Below, piece after piece: positions 1-11,743 of a stretch of DNA of 64,000 bases (the first letter of the stretch is position 1; each line of letters begins with the position of its first letter). This DNA comes from an uncultured Roseovarius sp. (GTDB taxonomy: Bacteria; Pseudomonadota; Alphaproteobacteria; Rhodobacterales; Rhodobacteraceae): NCBI GenBank assembly GCA_947497295.1, contig CANMFU010000001.1, positions 1,054,001 through 1,118,000 of the forward strand, written 5' to 3'. Made by a program: the position numbers and the translations under genes. The notes below the pieces were generated by a model. The model saw only the letters and a list, made by a program, of their open reading frames with translations, ran no database searches and was not told the DNA's origin.

Positions 1-223
1 TTGATGTCATCACCGTGCGCACGGCGCGGTCAGACACCCGGCCCAGATCGGACAGAAGGCGGATCACCAGATCGCGGTCCGTCAGAATTCCAACAGGCAT
101 GCCGTCCTTGCAGACGGGCAGCGCGCCGATATCGCGGTCGGCCATCAGCGCCGCTGCCGCCCGAATGGAGGTGCTGGGCCCGATGACTGTGACGCGCGTC
201 TGCATAATCTGACTGACCAACAT
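1..223 (-). CDS. CBS-domain protein, C-terminus cut by window edge
   Basis: About 74 residues are visible, starting MLVSQIMQTRVTVIGPSTSI. This is the usual beginning of a CBS domain, followed by the LMADRDIGALPVCKDG and GILTDRDLV stretches typical of CBS repeats. CBS pairs generally bind adenosine nucleotides and act as energy-state sensors; that is family knowledge, and the ligand here is unknown. The ATG at 221-223 is preceded by a strong AAGGAGG ribosome binding site. The gene lies 49 nt downstream of atpG on the same strand, so it probably belongs to the arc-atp transcription unit. The second CBS half and any fused domain lie outside the window. Confidence 0.85.
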   Translation of the reverse strand, partial: MLVSQIMQTRVTVIGPSTSIRAAAALMADRDIGALPVCKDGMPVGILTDRDLVIRLLSDLGRVSDRAVRTVMTS

Positions 224-272
224 AGTCCCTCCTTGCATGGCCGTGCGCTGAATTGATGTCGTCCGCGGCATG

Positions 273-1181
273 CTAATGGTCTTGTCCTTCTTTACGCTTT
301 TGCCGCTTTGCGCGGCCTTTCAGCGCCTCGAATCCGGTGATGACATCCAGTAATTCTGTCGTGATCTCGCTTTGACGCACCGATCGGGTTTCCGCCTTCA
401 ATTCTTCCAAATTTTCGTCCACTGACTGTTCGGCCTGCTGCATGCGCGCAAGGCGCGCGGCGTTTTCTGTCACCAGCGCCTCGGCGGCGGCGCGGTAGAG
501 CGTGGCAAAAACCAGATTGCGGACCAGCGCCGCCAGCATGTCCTGCGGCGGCATCGGAACCTGCGGCAGGCTGCGCGACTCCCACGGCTGGTGCGCCAGC
601 GCCGCCAGCATTTCGGGGTCAAGCGGCAGCAGCGCCTGCGCTACCGGCGCGTGGGTGCCATGGGCGCCGCGCTGGGTGTAAATCAGCGCCGCCGCCAGAT
701 CGCCGGTCCGCGAGCGTGCCCGCATCTGGTCCAGCCGCGTGACCAGCTGGCCCGCCAGCCGGATCAACCCATCCGTGTTGGCAGGCGGCAAAAGCGTGAC
801 AGCAGGCGTAATCCCCTCGCCGTCCAGCGCATCCTGCATCTGCGCGCCGACGCAGATGATCTGCGCGATGGCTGCAAACGGGTGACGCCCCACTTCGCGC
901 GCCAGCAATTCGTTGTAGTTGCCGCACAGGCCATGATCCGAGCCCATCACGATCAGCACGCGCTGCGGGTTCTCCGCCCGGCCCTGTTCCAGCGCGCCGT
1001 GGCAGCGCAGGAACGCGTGCAGCCCGTCCAGCACCGTATCGCGCCAGACGTCTATCGCCTCGGCGGCGCGCTCGTACGGGGCGGCGTTGATGGCCGACAT
1101 CGTCTTCATCGTGCGGACGATGCTGCGGATACTTTGCATCGTGTCCGTGCGCCGGGTCAGCCGCTCAAGCGTCTGGGCCAT
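273..1181 (-). CDS. atpG: N-ATPase gamma subunit
   Basis: Central rotor stalk of a rotary ATPase, linking the alpha3beta3 head to the c-ring. The 302-residue product begins [18 protein letters not shown], followed by the conserved [15 protein letters not shown] coiled-coil helix, and ends with the matching long C-terminal helix ([15 protein letters not shown]). The start at 1181 was chosen because AGGGAGG lies 6 nt upstream; upstream in-frame codons lack a site and would add residues not seen in the family. It overlaps the end of atpA by 17 nt. It is the last subunit gene of the atpDCQRBEFAG order that defines N-ATPases. Confidence 0.93.
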   Translation of the reverse strand: MAQTLERLTRRTDTMQSIRSIVRTMKTMSAINAAPYERAAEAIDVWRDTVLDGLHAFLRCHGALEQGRAENPQRVLIVMGSDHGLCGNYNELLAREVGRHPFAAIAQIICVGAQMQDALDGEGITPAVTLLPPANTDGLIRLAGQLVTRLDQMRARSRTGDLAAALIYTQRGAHGTHAPVAQALLPLDPEMLAALAHQPWESRSLPQVPMPPQDMLAALVRNLVFATLYRAAAEALVTENAARLARMQQAEQSVDENLEELKAETRSVRQSEITTELLDVITGFEALKGRAKRQKRKEGQDH

Positions 1182-2673
1182 GGCCTGCCTCCCTGAGTGC
1201 GGCGCCTGCGGCATCGATGATGCGGGTACGATCAGCATCTTGCAGACCTGCGCCAGAAGCGACGAGGTCCGCCGTCAGACTGTCATTTGCCCGGATCTCT
1301 TGACGGATCGCGTCCATCGCAGCGGCGGTTTCGCCCTCGCTCAGATCGTCCAGCAGCCCGTCCATTGCGGCCAGCAGGATGGCCAGCTGCGCGTCTGCCG
1401 CCATCGGATCACGCTCGGGCTGGCGCAGGGCGGCGCGCACGGCGGCGCCGCGCGCCAGCCGCGCGCGGGTGTCCTCGTCCAGCCGGGTGCCAAAGCGTGC
1501 GAACTCCTCCAGCTCCTCAAATTGCGACAGGGTCACGCGCAGGTTGCCCGCCACCTCGCGGAACGCGCGCGCCTGCGCCTTACCGCCGACGCGGCTGACC
1601 GACACGCCCAGGTCGACGGCCGGGAACTGGTTGCGCCGCACCAGCCGCGGCGACAGGTAGATCTGCCCGTCGGTGATCGAAATCAGGTTCGTCGGGATAT
1701 AGGCCGACAGGTTTTCCGCCTGCGTCTCAACCACCGGCAGCGCGGTGATGGACCCGCCCCCGGCATGATCGGCAAACTGCCCGGCCCGCTCCAGTAGGCG
1801 GGCATGTACGTAAAAGATATCGCCCGGAAACGCTTCGCGCCCCGGCGGGCGGCGCAAGAGCAGCGACAGCTCGCGATAGGAATGGGCGTGATGTGTCAGA
1901 TCGTCGAGGATTAGAACCACATCGCTGCCATCGCTGGCCAGTTCCTCCGCCATCGACATGGCGGCGTAAGGCGCGACATAGCTGAGGCCAGGCGCCTCTT
2001 CGTCGCCGGCGGCGATGATGATGGTGCGCTCTATCATTCCGCCATCGCGGATCGCGCCGATCACCTTGGCTACCGCATCGCCGCGCTGGCCAATCGCGCA
2101 ATAGACGCACAACACGCCGGTATTTTTCTGGTTCAGAATCGTGTCGACCGCGATTGAGGTCTTGCCGGTTTGGCGGTCCCCGATGATCAGCTCGCGCTGG
2201 CCCAGCCCGACCGGCACGGCGGCGTCTATCGCCTTCAGCCCCGTCGCCAGCGGACGAGCCACCGGCGCGCGGCTGAGGATATCGGGCGCCTCCATCTCAA
2301 TCGGGCGGGTCTTGCCGGTGTCCAGCAGCGCGCCACCGTCACGCGGGCGACCCAGCGCATCAACCGTGCGGCCCAAGAGCGCGCGGCCCACCGGCACCGC
2401 CACCACCCGGCCCGTCCGGCGTACATCGCTGCCCGGCACCACATGGCCCGCCTGCCCCAGCAGAACCACGCCCAATTGCTCCTCTTCCAGATCGAACACC
2501 ACGCCCATCAGGCCCGCGCCGAAATCCAGCATCTCATCCACCAGCGCGCGGGCAAGACCGGTGACAATGGCGATGCCGTCGCCAACCTCGCTCACCTGCC
2601 CGATCTCGCTGAGTTCGGGTTCGGGCGCGGGCGCGTCCAGCAGGGTTTGCAGCAGGGTCATGTCATGCGGCAT
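1165..2673 (-). CDS. atpA: N-ATPase alpha subunit
   Basis: Non-catalytic nucleotide-binding subunit of the N1 head (about 502 aa). The Walker A motif GDRQTGKT is at residues 165-172, the beta-barrel domain precedes it, and [29 protein letters not shown] is the conserved central segment (here quoted only to identify it: key words ILDDLT and RPPGREA). The ATG at 2673 overlaps the end of atpF by 11 nt; a second in-frame ATG four codons later (2661) is also possible. The N-terminus is short compared with ordinary F-type alpha chains, which need a longer N-terminus to dock the delta subunit. That fits the absence of a delta gene from this operon. Confidence 0.93.
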   Translation of the reverse strand: MPHDMTLLQTLLDAPAPEPELSEIGQVSEVGDGIAIVTGLARALVDEMLDFGAGLMGVVFDLEEEQLGVVLLGQAGHVVPGSDVRRTGRVVAVPVGRALLGRTVDALGRPRDGGALLDTGKTRPIEMEAPDILSRAPVARPLATGLKAIDAAVPVGLGQRELIIGDRQTGKTSIAVDTILNQKNTGVLCVYCAIGQRGDAVAKVIGAIRDGGMIERTIIIAAGDEEAPGLSYVAPYAAMSMAEELASDGSDVVLILDDLTHHAHSYRELSLLLRRPPGREAFPGDIFYVHARLLERAGQFADHAGGGSITALPVVETQAENLSAYIPTNLISITDGQIYLSPRLVRRNQFPAVDLGVSVSRVGGKAQARAFREVAGNLRVTLSQFEELEEFARFGTRLDEDTRARLARGAAVRAALRQPERDPMAADAQLAILLAAMDGLLDDLSEGETAAAMDAIRQEIRANDSLTADLVASGAGLQDADRTRIIDAAGAALREAGHGPDA

Positions 2674-3421
2674 CCGGCACCCCGCGCGCCTTGTGCGCGT
2701 CCTCCAGTATGGCTTGCAGCCCGTCTGTATAGCTGGCCACGGTCCAGCCCAGCTGTGCGCCACCGACGCGCAGGCTGAGGCCCGGCGATTGCGCCGTGTC
2801 AGTTTCAAACTGCACGTCAATGTGCGGCAATGCCTCGCGTATTTGCTGCGCCAGCTGTTTTTGCAGCGCTTCGGGCAAGGCGTCTTGCGTGGTCACGATG
2901 GCCTCATGGCTTGCCCCTGCCGCCTCGGCCAGATCGCCTGCCATGGCGGGCAGGCGTCCGGCGGCGCGGGCGACGATGCGTTCCTCCAGGGTTTCGCCCG
3001 CCAGATCATTCAGCGCCTTGCGCAGCAGCGCCACCAGCGCCGAGGCGCCGCGCAACTCCAGGTCGGCGGCAAAGCGGCGCGCCTCGTCCTTTCGCGCCGC
3101 CTCGCGCGCGGCCTGCTCGGCTTCCAGCCGCTCGCGTGCGCCGGACAGAAGCGCATCACGCTCGGCCTCGGCCTCATCGCGGACCTCGGCCAGCACGCCT
3201 TCGCGGCCCGCCTTCAGGCGGGCAATCTCGGCCTCGTGGCGCGCCTCGGCCTCCTCGGCTTGCGCGCGGATGCCCGCGGCCTCGCTCATGCGCTGGGTGA
3301 TCTGCGCCTCGCGCGCGTCAATCCCGTCCAGAATGGGCCGGTAGAGAAACCGCCTGAGCAGCCAGACCAGCACCAGAAAGTTGGCGATCTGCGCGGCAAC
3401 CGTGATCCAGTCGATCGACAT
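2663..3421 (-). CDS. atpF: N-ATPase b subunit (peripheral stalk)
   Basis: The 252-residue product has one N-terminal membrane helix ([20 protein letters not shown]), a long charged coiled coil rich in Ala, Glu and Arg (residues about 30-160), and a C-terminal globular part. Ordinary b subunits are about 160 aa. The extra C-terminal region resembles the delta-like extension known for N-ATPase b subunits and may replace the missing delta subunit; that role is inferred from the family. It lies between atpE (2-nt gap) and atpA (11-nt overlap), so translation is probably coupled. Confidence 0.9.
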   Translation of the reverse strand: MSIDWITVAAQIANFLVLVWLLRRFLYRPILDGIDAREAQITQRMSEAAGIRAQAEEAEARHEAEIARLKAGREGVLAEVRDEAEAERDALLSGARERLEAEQAAREAARKDEARRFAADLELRGASALVALLRKALNDLAGETLEERIVARAAGRLPAMAGDLAEAAGASHEAIVTTQDALPEALQKQLAQQIREALPHIDVQFETDTAQSPGLSLRVGGAQLGWTVASYTDGLQAILEDAHKARGVPDAA

Positions 3422-3423
3422 TT

Positions 3424-3720
3424 TCAGCTACCTGCCCCGGCCTGAACCGCCTCAAGCGCGGCGTTCCAGAACGGGTTGGCAAACAGCAGGATCATCGCGA
3501 CGACGAAACAGTAGATGGCGGTGGATTCGATCATCGCAAGGCTGACAAACAGCGTGCGCGACAAGGTGGCGCCCGCGTCAGGCTGCTGCGCGATGGCGCT
3601 GAGGGCGGCGGCCGCCGCGCGCCCCTCGCCCAAGGCAGGGCCAAGCGCGCCGAAGGCAACGGTCAGCCCGGCGGTAAAGATCGACACCGAGGCGATGATG
3701 GCAAGATAGAGTTCGGTCAT
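3424..3720 (-). CDS. atpE: N-ATPase c subunit (rotor ring), two-carboxylate type
   Basis: A 98-residue hairpin of two membrane helices. The ion-binding residues can be read directly: Glu65-Ser66-Thr67 and Tyr70 in helix 2, and Glu32 in helix 1 (GPALGEGRAA). These positions coincide with the Ilyobacter Na+-binding set Gln32/Glu65/Ser66/Thr67/Tyr70, but Gln32 is replaced by Glu. The set of ligands argues for Na+ capability. However, the related Burkholderia N-ATPase ring was reported to be H+-specific, so the coupling ion cannot be settled from sequence. The gene overlaps atpB by 4 nt (ATGA). Confidence 0.94.
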   Translation of the reverse strand: MTELYLAIIASVSIFTAGLTVAFGALGPALGEGRAAAAALSAIAQQPDAGATLSRTLFVSLAMIESTAIYCFVVAMILLFANPFWNAALEAVQAGAGS

Positions 3721-4409
3721 GTCTGCTCCTTTGCAGTGGGTGCATCCGGCGCTGCGGTGGCCGATGAGATGTAAACGGTGGCCAGAATGGCAAAGATATA
3801 GGCCTGAATGACCCCGGTCAGCAGGCCCAGCATGTCCATCACGACCGGGAAGAAAAACGGCGCGACACCCAGAAGGATCGCAGCGATCACCGCGCCGCTC
3901 ATTACGTTGCCATAAAGGCGGATCGCCAGCGATATGCCGCGCGATGCCTCGCCGATGATGTTGAAGGGCAGCATGATGATATTCGGCTCCATGTAGCTGT
4001 GCAGATAACCGCCCAGCCCCCGACTGCCGATGCCGAACAGCGGCACCGCGACAAGCACCGCCAGCGCAAGGCCGGCCGTGGTGGATAGCGACGCGGTCGG
4101 CGCCTGCCAGCCAGGCACAATGGCCAGCATGTTGGACGTGATGATGAACAAAAACAGCGTGCCCGAGAAATACAGCAGGCGACGGTCGGGCTGCGCGCTG
4201 ATCTCATCGATCTGCCCCTGAATGGTCAGCACGATCGCCTCCAGCACCGTGCGCCAGCGGTTGGGCGGCACATCGGGGCGCAGGTTCCATGTGATGATCA
4301 TCGAGGCACCCGTCAGGATCGCCATCACCGCCCAGGTAAAGACGATGGTGGCATTCACGCCATAGCCTGCGATGGTAAACAGGATCATCTCGTCAGGGGT
4401 CAATTGCAT
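3717..4409 (-). CDS. atpB: N-ATPase a subunit (ion channel stator)
   Basis: A multi-pass membrane protein of 230 aa that carries the ion half-channels next to the c-ring. The essential stator arginine is in the conserved LAIRLYGNVMSG segment of the penultimate helices. The start at 4409 (MQLTPDEMILF) is supported by GGAGGGAGG upstream, and the reading frame overlaps the end of atpR by 17 nt. The order R-B-E is that of N-ATPase operons rather than the B-E-F-H-A-G-D-C order of ordinary F-ATPases. Confidence 0.92.
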   Translation of the reverse strand: MQLTPDEMILFTIAGYGVNATIVFTWAVMAILTGASMIITWNLRPDVPPNRWRTVLEAIVLTIQGQIDEISAQPDRRLLYFSGTLFLFIITSNMLAIVPGWQAPTASLSTTAGLALAVLVAVPLFGIGSRGLGGYLHSYMEPNIIMLPFNIIGEASRGISLAIRLYGNVMSGAVIAAILLGVAPFFFPVVMDMLGLLTGVIQAYIFAILATVYISSATAAPDAPTAKEQT

Positions 4410-4704
4410 GCCGGCCTCCCTCCATGTCGTTCGGGCGCATCGCTGCCACAAGGAAGAAGCGCACGATCATAAATGCGGCGGCAAATCCCACCAGCGCGGC
4501 CACGCCCAGTTGCGCAATGCCCCAGCCCGCCGCCAGCAGCAGCGCGATACGGATGGCCGACGACGCCAGCAGGATGGACCCGGCCCGGCGGCGCTGCAGC
4601 GCCAGCCGTACCCCCCAGGCAAGCCCCGCAAAATAAAGCGCGCCTGCGCCGGTCCCCGCCATCAGACCCAGCGCGAACGCGGTCCAATCCACATCCCAGA
4701 TCAT
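4393..4704 (-). CDS. atpR: N-ATPase accessory membrane protein AtpR
   Basis: A 103-residue protein with three predicted membrane helices (about residues 7-30, 42-62 and 65-88). Its position between atpQ and atpB and the charged residues inside helices (for example Arg45, Arg51 and Arg81) match AtpR, a subunit found only in N-ATPase operons and proposed to help assemble the c-ring. The assignment rests mainly on synteny and topology. It overlaps atpQ by 4 nt and atpB by 17 nt. Confidence 0.85.
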   Translation of the reverse strand: MIWDVDWTAFALGLMAGTGAGALYFAGLAWGVRLALQRRRAGSILLASSAIRIALLLAAGWGIAQLGVAALVGFAAAFMIVRFFLVAAMRPNDMEGGRHAIDP

Positions 4705-4978
4705 TCGCCCTTCTCCTTTTCAATCCACGCCCAGGCGAGCGCCGCGCCAATGACAACCCCGCCAAGGATCAGCGCGATGGTCCACGAAAAATCCTGCGGA
4801 TAGGCCCGGTCCAGCCAGAGGCCCAGAAACGTACCCGCAACGGTCGGCACGGCGACGGACCAGCCGATCACCCCAAAGACGCCGATGCCGCGCAGCGGGC
4901 TGGGGCCGGGATTATCCCGCGCCGCTTGCTTGCGCGCGGCGCTGCGGCCAATCGGGCCGGTATCCTTGCGTTTTTCGC

Positions 4979-4982
<4 letters not shown>
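4701..4982 (-). CDS. atpQ: N-ATPase AtpQ (AtpI-like small membrane protein)
   Basis: A 93-residue protein with a basic cytoplasmic N-terminus (residues 1-30) and two membrane helices: about 33-53 (GVFGVIGWSVAVPTVAGTF) and 66-86. The GxWLDR turn after helix 1 is the signature of the AtpI / F0F1-ATPase gene 1 family. In N-ATPase operons this position is called AtpQ; proposed roles are assembly of the rotor ring or Mg2+ handling. It overlaps both neighbours by 4 nt, which implies coupled translation. Confidence 0.87.
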
Positions 4983-6792
<1,810 letters not shown>

Positions 6793-6816
6793 TCAGCCCG
6801 CTGACAGATCGTAATA

Positions 6817-6827
6817 GGAACGGTTCC
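6817..6827. promoter_or_regulatory. 11-bp palindrome in the arcC-atpD gap
   Basis: GGAACGGTTCC is a perfect inverted repeat of five bases around one central base, placed 28 nt before the atpD start. It is too tight to form a stable hairpin, so if it is functional it would be a protein site. It may be chance. No regulator can be assigned. Confidence 0.25.
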
Positions 6828-6853
6828 GCGCGCATTGAAGCCTTGGAGAAATG

Positions 6854-7777
6854 TCATGCCGCGTCTCCCTTGCATGCCTGAATTCTGGTCCCGGCCTGCC
6901 CGGCCAGGATCTGCGCCGCCCCGGCCAGCCGTCCGATGCCAGCCATGCCGCCGCTACCTGCGAACTGGACAGCTGCCGCAACCTTGGGCTGCATTGAGCC
7001 TGCGGGCAAGTCCAGTTTCAAGGCATCCTCGGGGTTGATATCGCCGATCTCAGCCTGCTTATCGGTGCCGAAATCCGTCATAACGGCAGGCACATCCGTC
7101 AGCAAAAGCAGCGCATCGGCGCCCAGCTCCTGCGCCAGAAGGGCGCTGGCGGCGTCCTTGTCGATCACCGCCTCGATGCCCGACAGGCTACCATCCTTGC
7201 CGCGCAGGACGGGGATGCCGCCGCCGCCGGTGCAGATGACGATGACGTTTTGATCCAGCAGCAGTTTCAGCACGCGGATATCGGGGATTTCCATCGGCTT
7301 TGGCGACGCCACGACGCGGCGCCATTTGTCGCCGTCCTGTGCGATGGTCCAGCCTGCCGCCCTGGCGCGCGCCTCGGCCTCTTCGCGCGCGTACACCGGG
7401 CCGATGAACTTGGTCGGGTTCTGAAATGCCGGGTCGGTGGCATCGACCACCACCTGCGTCAGCAGCGTGGCGACCGGGCGGGAATGATCCAGCACATTTT
7501 CCAGCTCCTGCTCGATCATGTAGCCGATCATGCCGCCGGTTTCAGCCCCCAAAACGTCCAGCGGATAGGCCTCGTCAGGTTTGTAGGCCGCGCCTTGCAG
7601 CGCCAGCAGCCCGACCTGCGGGCCGTTGCCGTGGGTGATGACCAGATCATGGCCCGCGCGCACGATTTCGGCCAGCGACGTGGCGGCAATGCGCGCATTT
7701 GCGCGCTGGTTTTCGGCCGTCAAAGGCTGTCCGCGTTCCAGCAACGCATTGCCGCCAAGGGCTGCAACGACCAGCAT
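6854..7777 (-). CDS. arcC: Carbamate kinase
   Basis: Last step of the arginine deiminase pathway: carbamoyl phosphate + ADP gives ATP + NH3 + CO2. The 307-residue product has the ALGGNALL N-terminus, the GNGPQVG motif at residues 50-56 and the GGGGIPV segment of the amino-acid-kinase fold. It follows arcB by 3 nt and precedes the N-ATPase genes. It therefore makes ATP, the substrate of the pump encoded next to it, without respiration. Confidence 0.96.
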   Translation of the reverse strand: MLVVAALGGNALLERGQPLTAENQRANARIAATSLAEIVRAGHDLVITHGNGPQVGLLALQGAAYKPDEAYPLDVLGAETGGMIGYMIEQELENVLDHSRPVATLLTQVVVDATDPAFQNPTKFIGPVYAREEAEARARAAGWTIAQDGDKWRRVVASPKPMEIPDIRVLKLLLDQNVIVICTGGGGIPVLRGKDGSLSGIEAVIDKDAASALLAQELGADALLLLTDVPAVMTDFGTDKQAEIGDINPEDALKLDLPAGSMQPKVAAAVQFAGSGGMAGIGRLAGAAQILAGQAGTRIQACKGDAA

Positions 7778-7780
7778 AGT

Positions 7781-8782
7781 CTAGCCCCCCAATGTGGCGA
7801 CAAGGACCGCCTTGATCGTGTGCATCCGGTTTTCGGCCTGATCGAACACGATGGACGCGGGGCTTTCAAAAACCTCCTCGGTAACCTCCATCGCCTCAAT
7901 GCCGAACTGGCCCTCAATATCTTTGCCAACATCAGTGTCGGTGTTGTGGAAGGCCGGCAGGCAATGCATGAATTTGGCGCGCGGATTGCCCGTTTTCCCC
8001 ATGACGCCCGCATTGACCTGATAGGGCATCAATAGCTCGATCCGCTCGGCCCATTTGTCCTTGCTCTCGCCCATCGACACCCAGACGTCGGTATAGACGA
8101 AATCGACGCCTTTTACGGCCTCATCCACATCTTCCGTAATAACGATGCGCGCGCCGGTTTCTTCCGCAACTTTATGCGCCTCATCCTGAATCGCCTGCTC
8201 GGGCCAAAGCGATTTGGGCGCGCAGAGGCGCACATCCATGCCCATCTTGGCCCCGCCGATCAGCAGGCTGTCGCCCATGTTGTTGCCCGCATCCCCCATG
8301 AAGCAATACGCGACCTCGCGAAGCGGTTTTTCGCCGTGTTCCTGCATTGTCAGGAAGTCGGCCAGAATTTGCGTTGGGTGAAATTCGTCCGTCAGTCCAT
8401 TATAGACCGGCACGCCGGACCATTCTGCCAGCTCCTCGACGATTTTCTGGCCAAAGCCGCGATATTCGATCGCATCATACACCCGGCCCAGAACGCGCGC
8501 GGTGTCCTTGACCGTTTCCTTGCCGCCGATATGGGTGCCGGAGGGGCCAAGATAGGTGACCGTCGCGCCCTGATCATGCGCCGCCACCTCGAACCCGACG
8601 CGCGTGCGCGTGCTGTCCTTCTCGAAGATCAGCGCGATTTCCTTGCCTTTCAGAGTCTCGACCTCGGTGCCGGCGTATTTGGCGGATTTGAGGTCTGCGG
8701 ACAGCTTCAGCAGAAACCCGATTTCAGCAGGGGTAAAGTCGCGCAGGGTCAGGAAGCTGCGGTTTTTCAGGTTGAAAGCCAT
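7781..8782 (-). CDS. arcB: Catabolic ornithine carbamoyltransferase
   Basis: Converts citrulline + phosphate to ornithine + carbamoyl phosphate. The 333-aa product has the carbamoyl phosphate motif STRTR at residues 57-61, FHPTQ in the middle and HCLPAF near residue 270. The length and the placement between arcA and arcC indicate the catabolic enzyme rather than biosynthetic ArgF. The ATG is preceded by AAAGGAGTT. The gap to arcA is 14 nt. Confidence 0.95.
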   Translation of the reverse strand: MAFNLKNRSFLTLRDFTPAEIGFLLKLSADLKSAKYAGTEVETLKGKEIALIFEKDSTRTRVGFEVAAHDQGATVTYLGPSGTHIGGKETVKDTARVLGRVYDAIEYRGFGQKIVEELAEWSGVPVYNGLTDEFHPTQILADFLTMQEHGEKPLREVAYCFMGDAGNNMGDSLLIGGAKMGMDVRLCAPKSLWPEQAIQDEAHKVAEETGARIVITEDVDEAVKGVDFVYTDVWVSMGESKDKWAERIELLMPYQVNAGVMGKTGNPRAKFMHCLPAFHNTDTDVGKDIEGQFGIEAMEVTEEVFESPASIVFDQAENRMHTIKAVLVATLGG

Positions 8783-8796
8783 TTCGGTAACTCCTT

Positions 8797-10026
8797 TTAA
8801 ACCGCATCACGGATGGTCGGGCAGGACATGCAGCGGCTGCCGCCCCTGCCCCGGCCCAGCTCGGCGCCCGGCATTTCGATCACGTCTATGCCTTCCGCGC
8901 GCAGCGCGGCATTGGTGTCATCATTGCGGTCGTAGCCCATCACCACACCGGGGCGCAGCGCCAGCACGTTGTTGCCGTCGTTCCACTGCTCGCGCGATTG
9001 CTCGAACGGGTTGTCGCCGCCGGTATCGACGACGTTCAATTTCTTGAAGGCCATTACATCGGCCACAACGTCGAACATCGGGCGTTTGTCGTGGCGCATA
9101 TCCAAGGGCTTGCCGCCCTCGCCGGGATGTAGATCATAGCAGGTCATCTCATCGGCCACGTCCTTGAAGCTGGTGACAACGTCGCCGCCGCAAAAGGTGA
9201 ACACCGTGTCCAGATGCATCGCGGCGCGTGATTTGGGCATCTGGCAGGCAATGACACGTTCCGCCCGGCCCTGCTCAAACAGCGCCTGCGCCAGAAGGCC
9301 CACGGCTTGGGGTGATGTGCGCTCGCCCATGCCGACCAGAACGACGCCGTTGCCGACCGGCATCTGGTCGCCGCCCTCCAGCGTGGCAAGGCCGTAATCC
9401 TTGAGCGGATCGCCCCAGATCACCTCGACCTGTCCCTTGAATTTGGGATGGTAATTATAGATCGCGGCGGTCAGCAGCGTTTCAGGCCTGCGCGCCTGCC
9501 AATACATCGGGTTCAGCGTGACGCCGCCATAGATCCAGGCCGAATTGTCGCGGGTAAACAGGAAGTTGGGCAAGGGCGGCAGGATAAAGCCATGCTTGCC
9601 CAGATAGGCACCGAACATGCCGGTCGCCTCGAACGGCACATCGTTCACGGTCAGCCCGCCGATCAGCCATTTCGACAGCTCCGTGCCGGGCAGCGCATCC
9701 ATCCACTCGCGCAGCTCGCGGCGCATGCCGACGCCAACATGAATGGCGGCAATGCGGTGGTCCAGAACCCATTTGCGCGCCTCGGGGATTTCCATCGTCT
9801 CGGCCAGCAACGCGCCGGTTTCCAACACCTCGACGCCCTCATCGGTCATCGCCTGGGCAAAGGCATCGTGGTCCTTCTGGCCCTGCTTGACCCAGAACAC
9901 ATCGTCAAACAGCAGATCCTCGCAATTGTCCGGTGTCAGGCGGCGATGGGCCAGACCGGGACGGCAGATGATCACCTGACGCAGTTTGCCGGACTCAGAA
10001 TGAACGCCAAGCTTATGATCGGTCAT
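8797..10026 (-). CDS. arcA: Arginine deiminase
   Basis: Hydrolyses arginine to citrulline and ammonia. The 409-aa product has the N-terminal [12 protein letters not shown], the FTRDNSAWI segment, HLDTVFTF with the catalytic His/Asp region, and the nucleophile Cys399 in SRCMSCP close to the C-terminus, corresponding to Cys406 of the Pseudomonas enzyme. All catalytic landmarks are present. It is second in the arc operon, 15 nt after the transporter gene. Confidence 0.96.
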   Translation of the reverse strand: MTDHKLGVHSESGKLRQVIICRPGLAHRRLTPDNCEDLLFDDVFWVKQGQKDHDAFAQAMTDEGVEVLETGALLAETMEIPEARKWVLDHRIAAIHVGVGMRRELREWMDALPGTELSKWLIGGLTVNDVPFEATGMFGAYLGKHGFILPPLPNFLFTRDNSAWIYGGVTLNPMYWQARRPETLLTAAIYNYHPKFKGQVEVIWGDPLKDYGLATLEGGDQMPVGNGVVLVGMGERTSPQAVGLLAQALFEQGRAERVIACQMPKSRAAMHLDTVFTFCGGDVVTSFKDVADEMTCYDLHPGEGGKPLDMRHDKRPMFDVVADVMAFKKLNVVDTGGDNPFEQSREQWNDGNNVLALRPGVVMGYDRNDDTNAALRAEGIDVIEMPGAELGRGRGGSRCMSCPTIRDAV

Positions 10027-10041
10027 GGTATTTTCCTTGTC

Positions 10042-11490
10042 TCAGAGAATGGCGGCGATGCTGATCGCCACCGTGATCAGAATGGTGAGCAGCACCAGCA
10101 GCGGCCAGATAAAGGCCAGCCAGCGGTCATAGGATACGCGGCCAATCGCCAGCCCGCCGATCACCACTGCAAAGGTCGGGTTGATCAGGTTCACAAGGCC
10201 GTTGGCCGACTGATAGGCTGTCACCACCAGATCGCGGCCCACATCCGCAAAATCCGCCAGCGGCGCGAGGATGGGCATCGACAGGACTGCAAGGCCCGAC
10301 GATGACGGCACGAGAAAGCTCATCCCCGCCTCGATCCAGAACATCAGGTTGATAAAGGCCAACTCGCCCACGCCGGCCAAAGTCTGCTCGGCGCTGTGCA
10401 GGATGGTGTCGGCGATCATGCCCTGCTCCATGATGACAACGATGCCGCGCGCCAGTCCGATGACCAGCGCCACGCCCAGAAGGTCGCGCGCGCCGTCGAC
10501 GAAACTGCCGGTCAGGCGCTTCTCGCCCATGCGGGCGATCACGCCGGTGACAATGGCGGCGCCCAGAAACAGCGCGCCCATTCGGGCCATCCACCAGCCC
10601 TGACTGGCCACACCCCAGATCATCACGGCAAAGGTCGCCGCAAAGAGGATCAGCACCAGTTTTTGCGTGCCGGACAGCACGTCATCCACCTCGCCCTCCT
10701 TGGCGGCCTGAAGGAACAGACGTTTGTGCGCCTCGGCCTGATGCGCCACGACCGAGCAGGACGGATCGGCCTTGACCCGTTTGGCATAGCGCATGACGTA
10801 GGCCGCGCAGAGGGCAAGGCCCGCGACCAGCAGGATCAGTCGCAGCACGATACCGTCGGTAAAGGGGATGCCTGCCGCATCGGACGCAATGACCGTTGCA
10901 AATGGATTGATCGTCGACCCCAGAACGCCAATGCCGGCGCCAATCAGTATGACCGCGACACCAGTGACGGCGTCATAGCCTGCGGCGATCATCACGGGGA
11001 TCAAAATGGCATAAAACGCCAGTGTTTCCTCGGCCATGCCGTAAGTCGTGCCGCCAAGCGCAAAGACCGCCATCAGGATCGGAATCATCCAGATCTCGCG
11101 CCCTTTCATGCGGGTCATGGCTGCCCTGATGCCGGTATCAACGGCGCCCGTGGCGTTCACGACACCCAGAAAACCGCCCAAAAACAGCACGAACAGCGCA
11201 ACGTCGATCGCGTTGGCGGAATAGCTGTCGGGATCATAGAACCCGGCAATAGGCGCCAGCATCACATCGACAAAGCCCTGCGGATTGCGCTCGACCAGCG
11301 CGTAACTGCCTGCAACGGCAACTTCACGATCCAAAGCGGCATCCATCACACGTTCGTATTGGCCGGCGGGGATGATCCACGTCAGTGCTGCGATCAGGAT
11401 GATCAACGCAGAGAGGATCGTGTAGGCCGTCGGAAAACGCGACTCGAGCGCTTGTTCGTCGTCAGGCGGCAGGTTGGAATCCAAGGGCAT
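10042..11490 (-). CDS. YfcC-family antiporter, probable arginine/ornithine exchanger
   Basis: A 482-aa integral membrane protein with about 12 helices and the family segments WIIPAGQY, GGTTYGMAEETLAFY and LVPSSSGLAVLSMPI. YfcC/DcuC-like carriers are annotated as C4-dicarboxylate carriers, but members inside arginine deiminase operons are usually taken to exchange arginine for ornithine (the ArcD role). That substrate is inferred from context. It is the first gene of the run. Its ATG has AAGGAAG 8 nt upstream, and the region before it is shared with the divergent baeRF gene. Confidence 0.85.
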   Translation of the reverse strand: MPLDSNLPPDDEQALESRFPTAYTILSALIILIAALTWIIPAGQYERVMDAALDREVAVAGSYALVERNPQGFVDVMLAPIAGFYDPDSYSANAIDVALFVLFLGGFLGVVNATGAVDTGIRAAMTRMKGREIWMIPILMAVFALGGTTYGMAEETLAFYAILIPVMIAAGYDAVTGVAVILIGAGIGVLGSTINPFATVIASDAAGIPFTDGIVLRLILLVAGLALCAAYVMRYAKRVKADPSCSVVAHQAEAHKRLFLQAAKEGEVDDVLSGTQKLVLILFAATFAVMIWGVASQGWWMARMGALFLGAAIVTGVIARMGEKRLTGSFVDGARDLLGVALVIGLARGIVVIMEQGMIADTILHSAEQTLAGVGELAFINLMFWIEAGMSFLVPSSSGLAVLSMPILAPLADFADVGRDLVVTAYQSANGLVNLINPTFAVVIGGLAIGRVSYDRWLAFIWPLLVLLTILITVAISIAAIL

Positions 11491-11612
11491 GGTGCAAGCT
11501 TCCTTTCGCGATTCGTGGCGCTCTGGAACACGGCGTTACATCCCCGCAAGGGTCAAAACAGGGGCTGTGCCAGTGACGACCATCAACCTGCGACGGGGGA
11601 ATTTTCTTATCA

Positions 11613-11626
11613 TTAACATGGGTCAA
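11613..11626. promoter_or_regulatory. FNR-like box between the arc-atp operon and the baeRF gene
   Basis: TTAACATGGGTCAA matches the FNR/CRP-fold pattern TTGAY-N4-RTCAA with one deviation in the left arm. Its centre lies 129 nt from the arc-operon start codon and 124 nt from the baeRF start. For the plus strand, a TAGGTA hexamer at 11649-11654 would place the site at -41.5, the standard activating position. No convincing -10 was found at the matching place on the minus strand. Anaerobic control of arginine deiminase operons by FNR-type proteins is well known; control here is inferred. Confidence 0.5.
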
Positions 11627-11743
11627 TGGCGCCGGGCCGGGCAGCGCATAGGTATGGACATGCCCGCGCGCTTGCGATGCTGCCCAATTTCGGGGCTGCG
11701 TTGCAGTCTGCGTGTCTCGGCCGGCAATTCAGGAGACTTCCAA

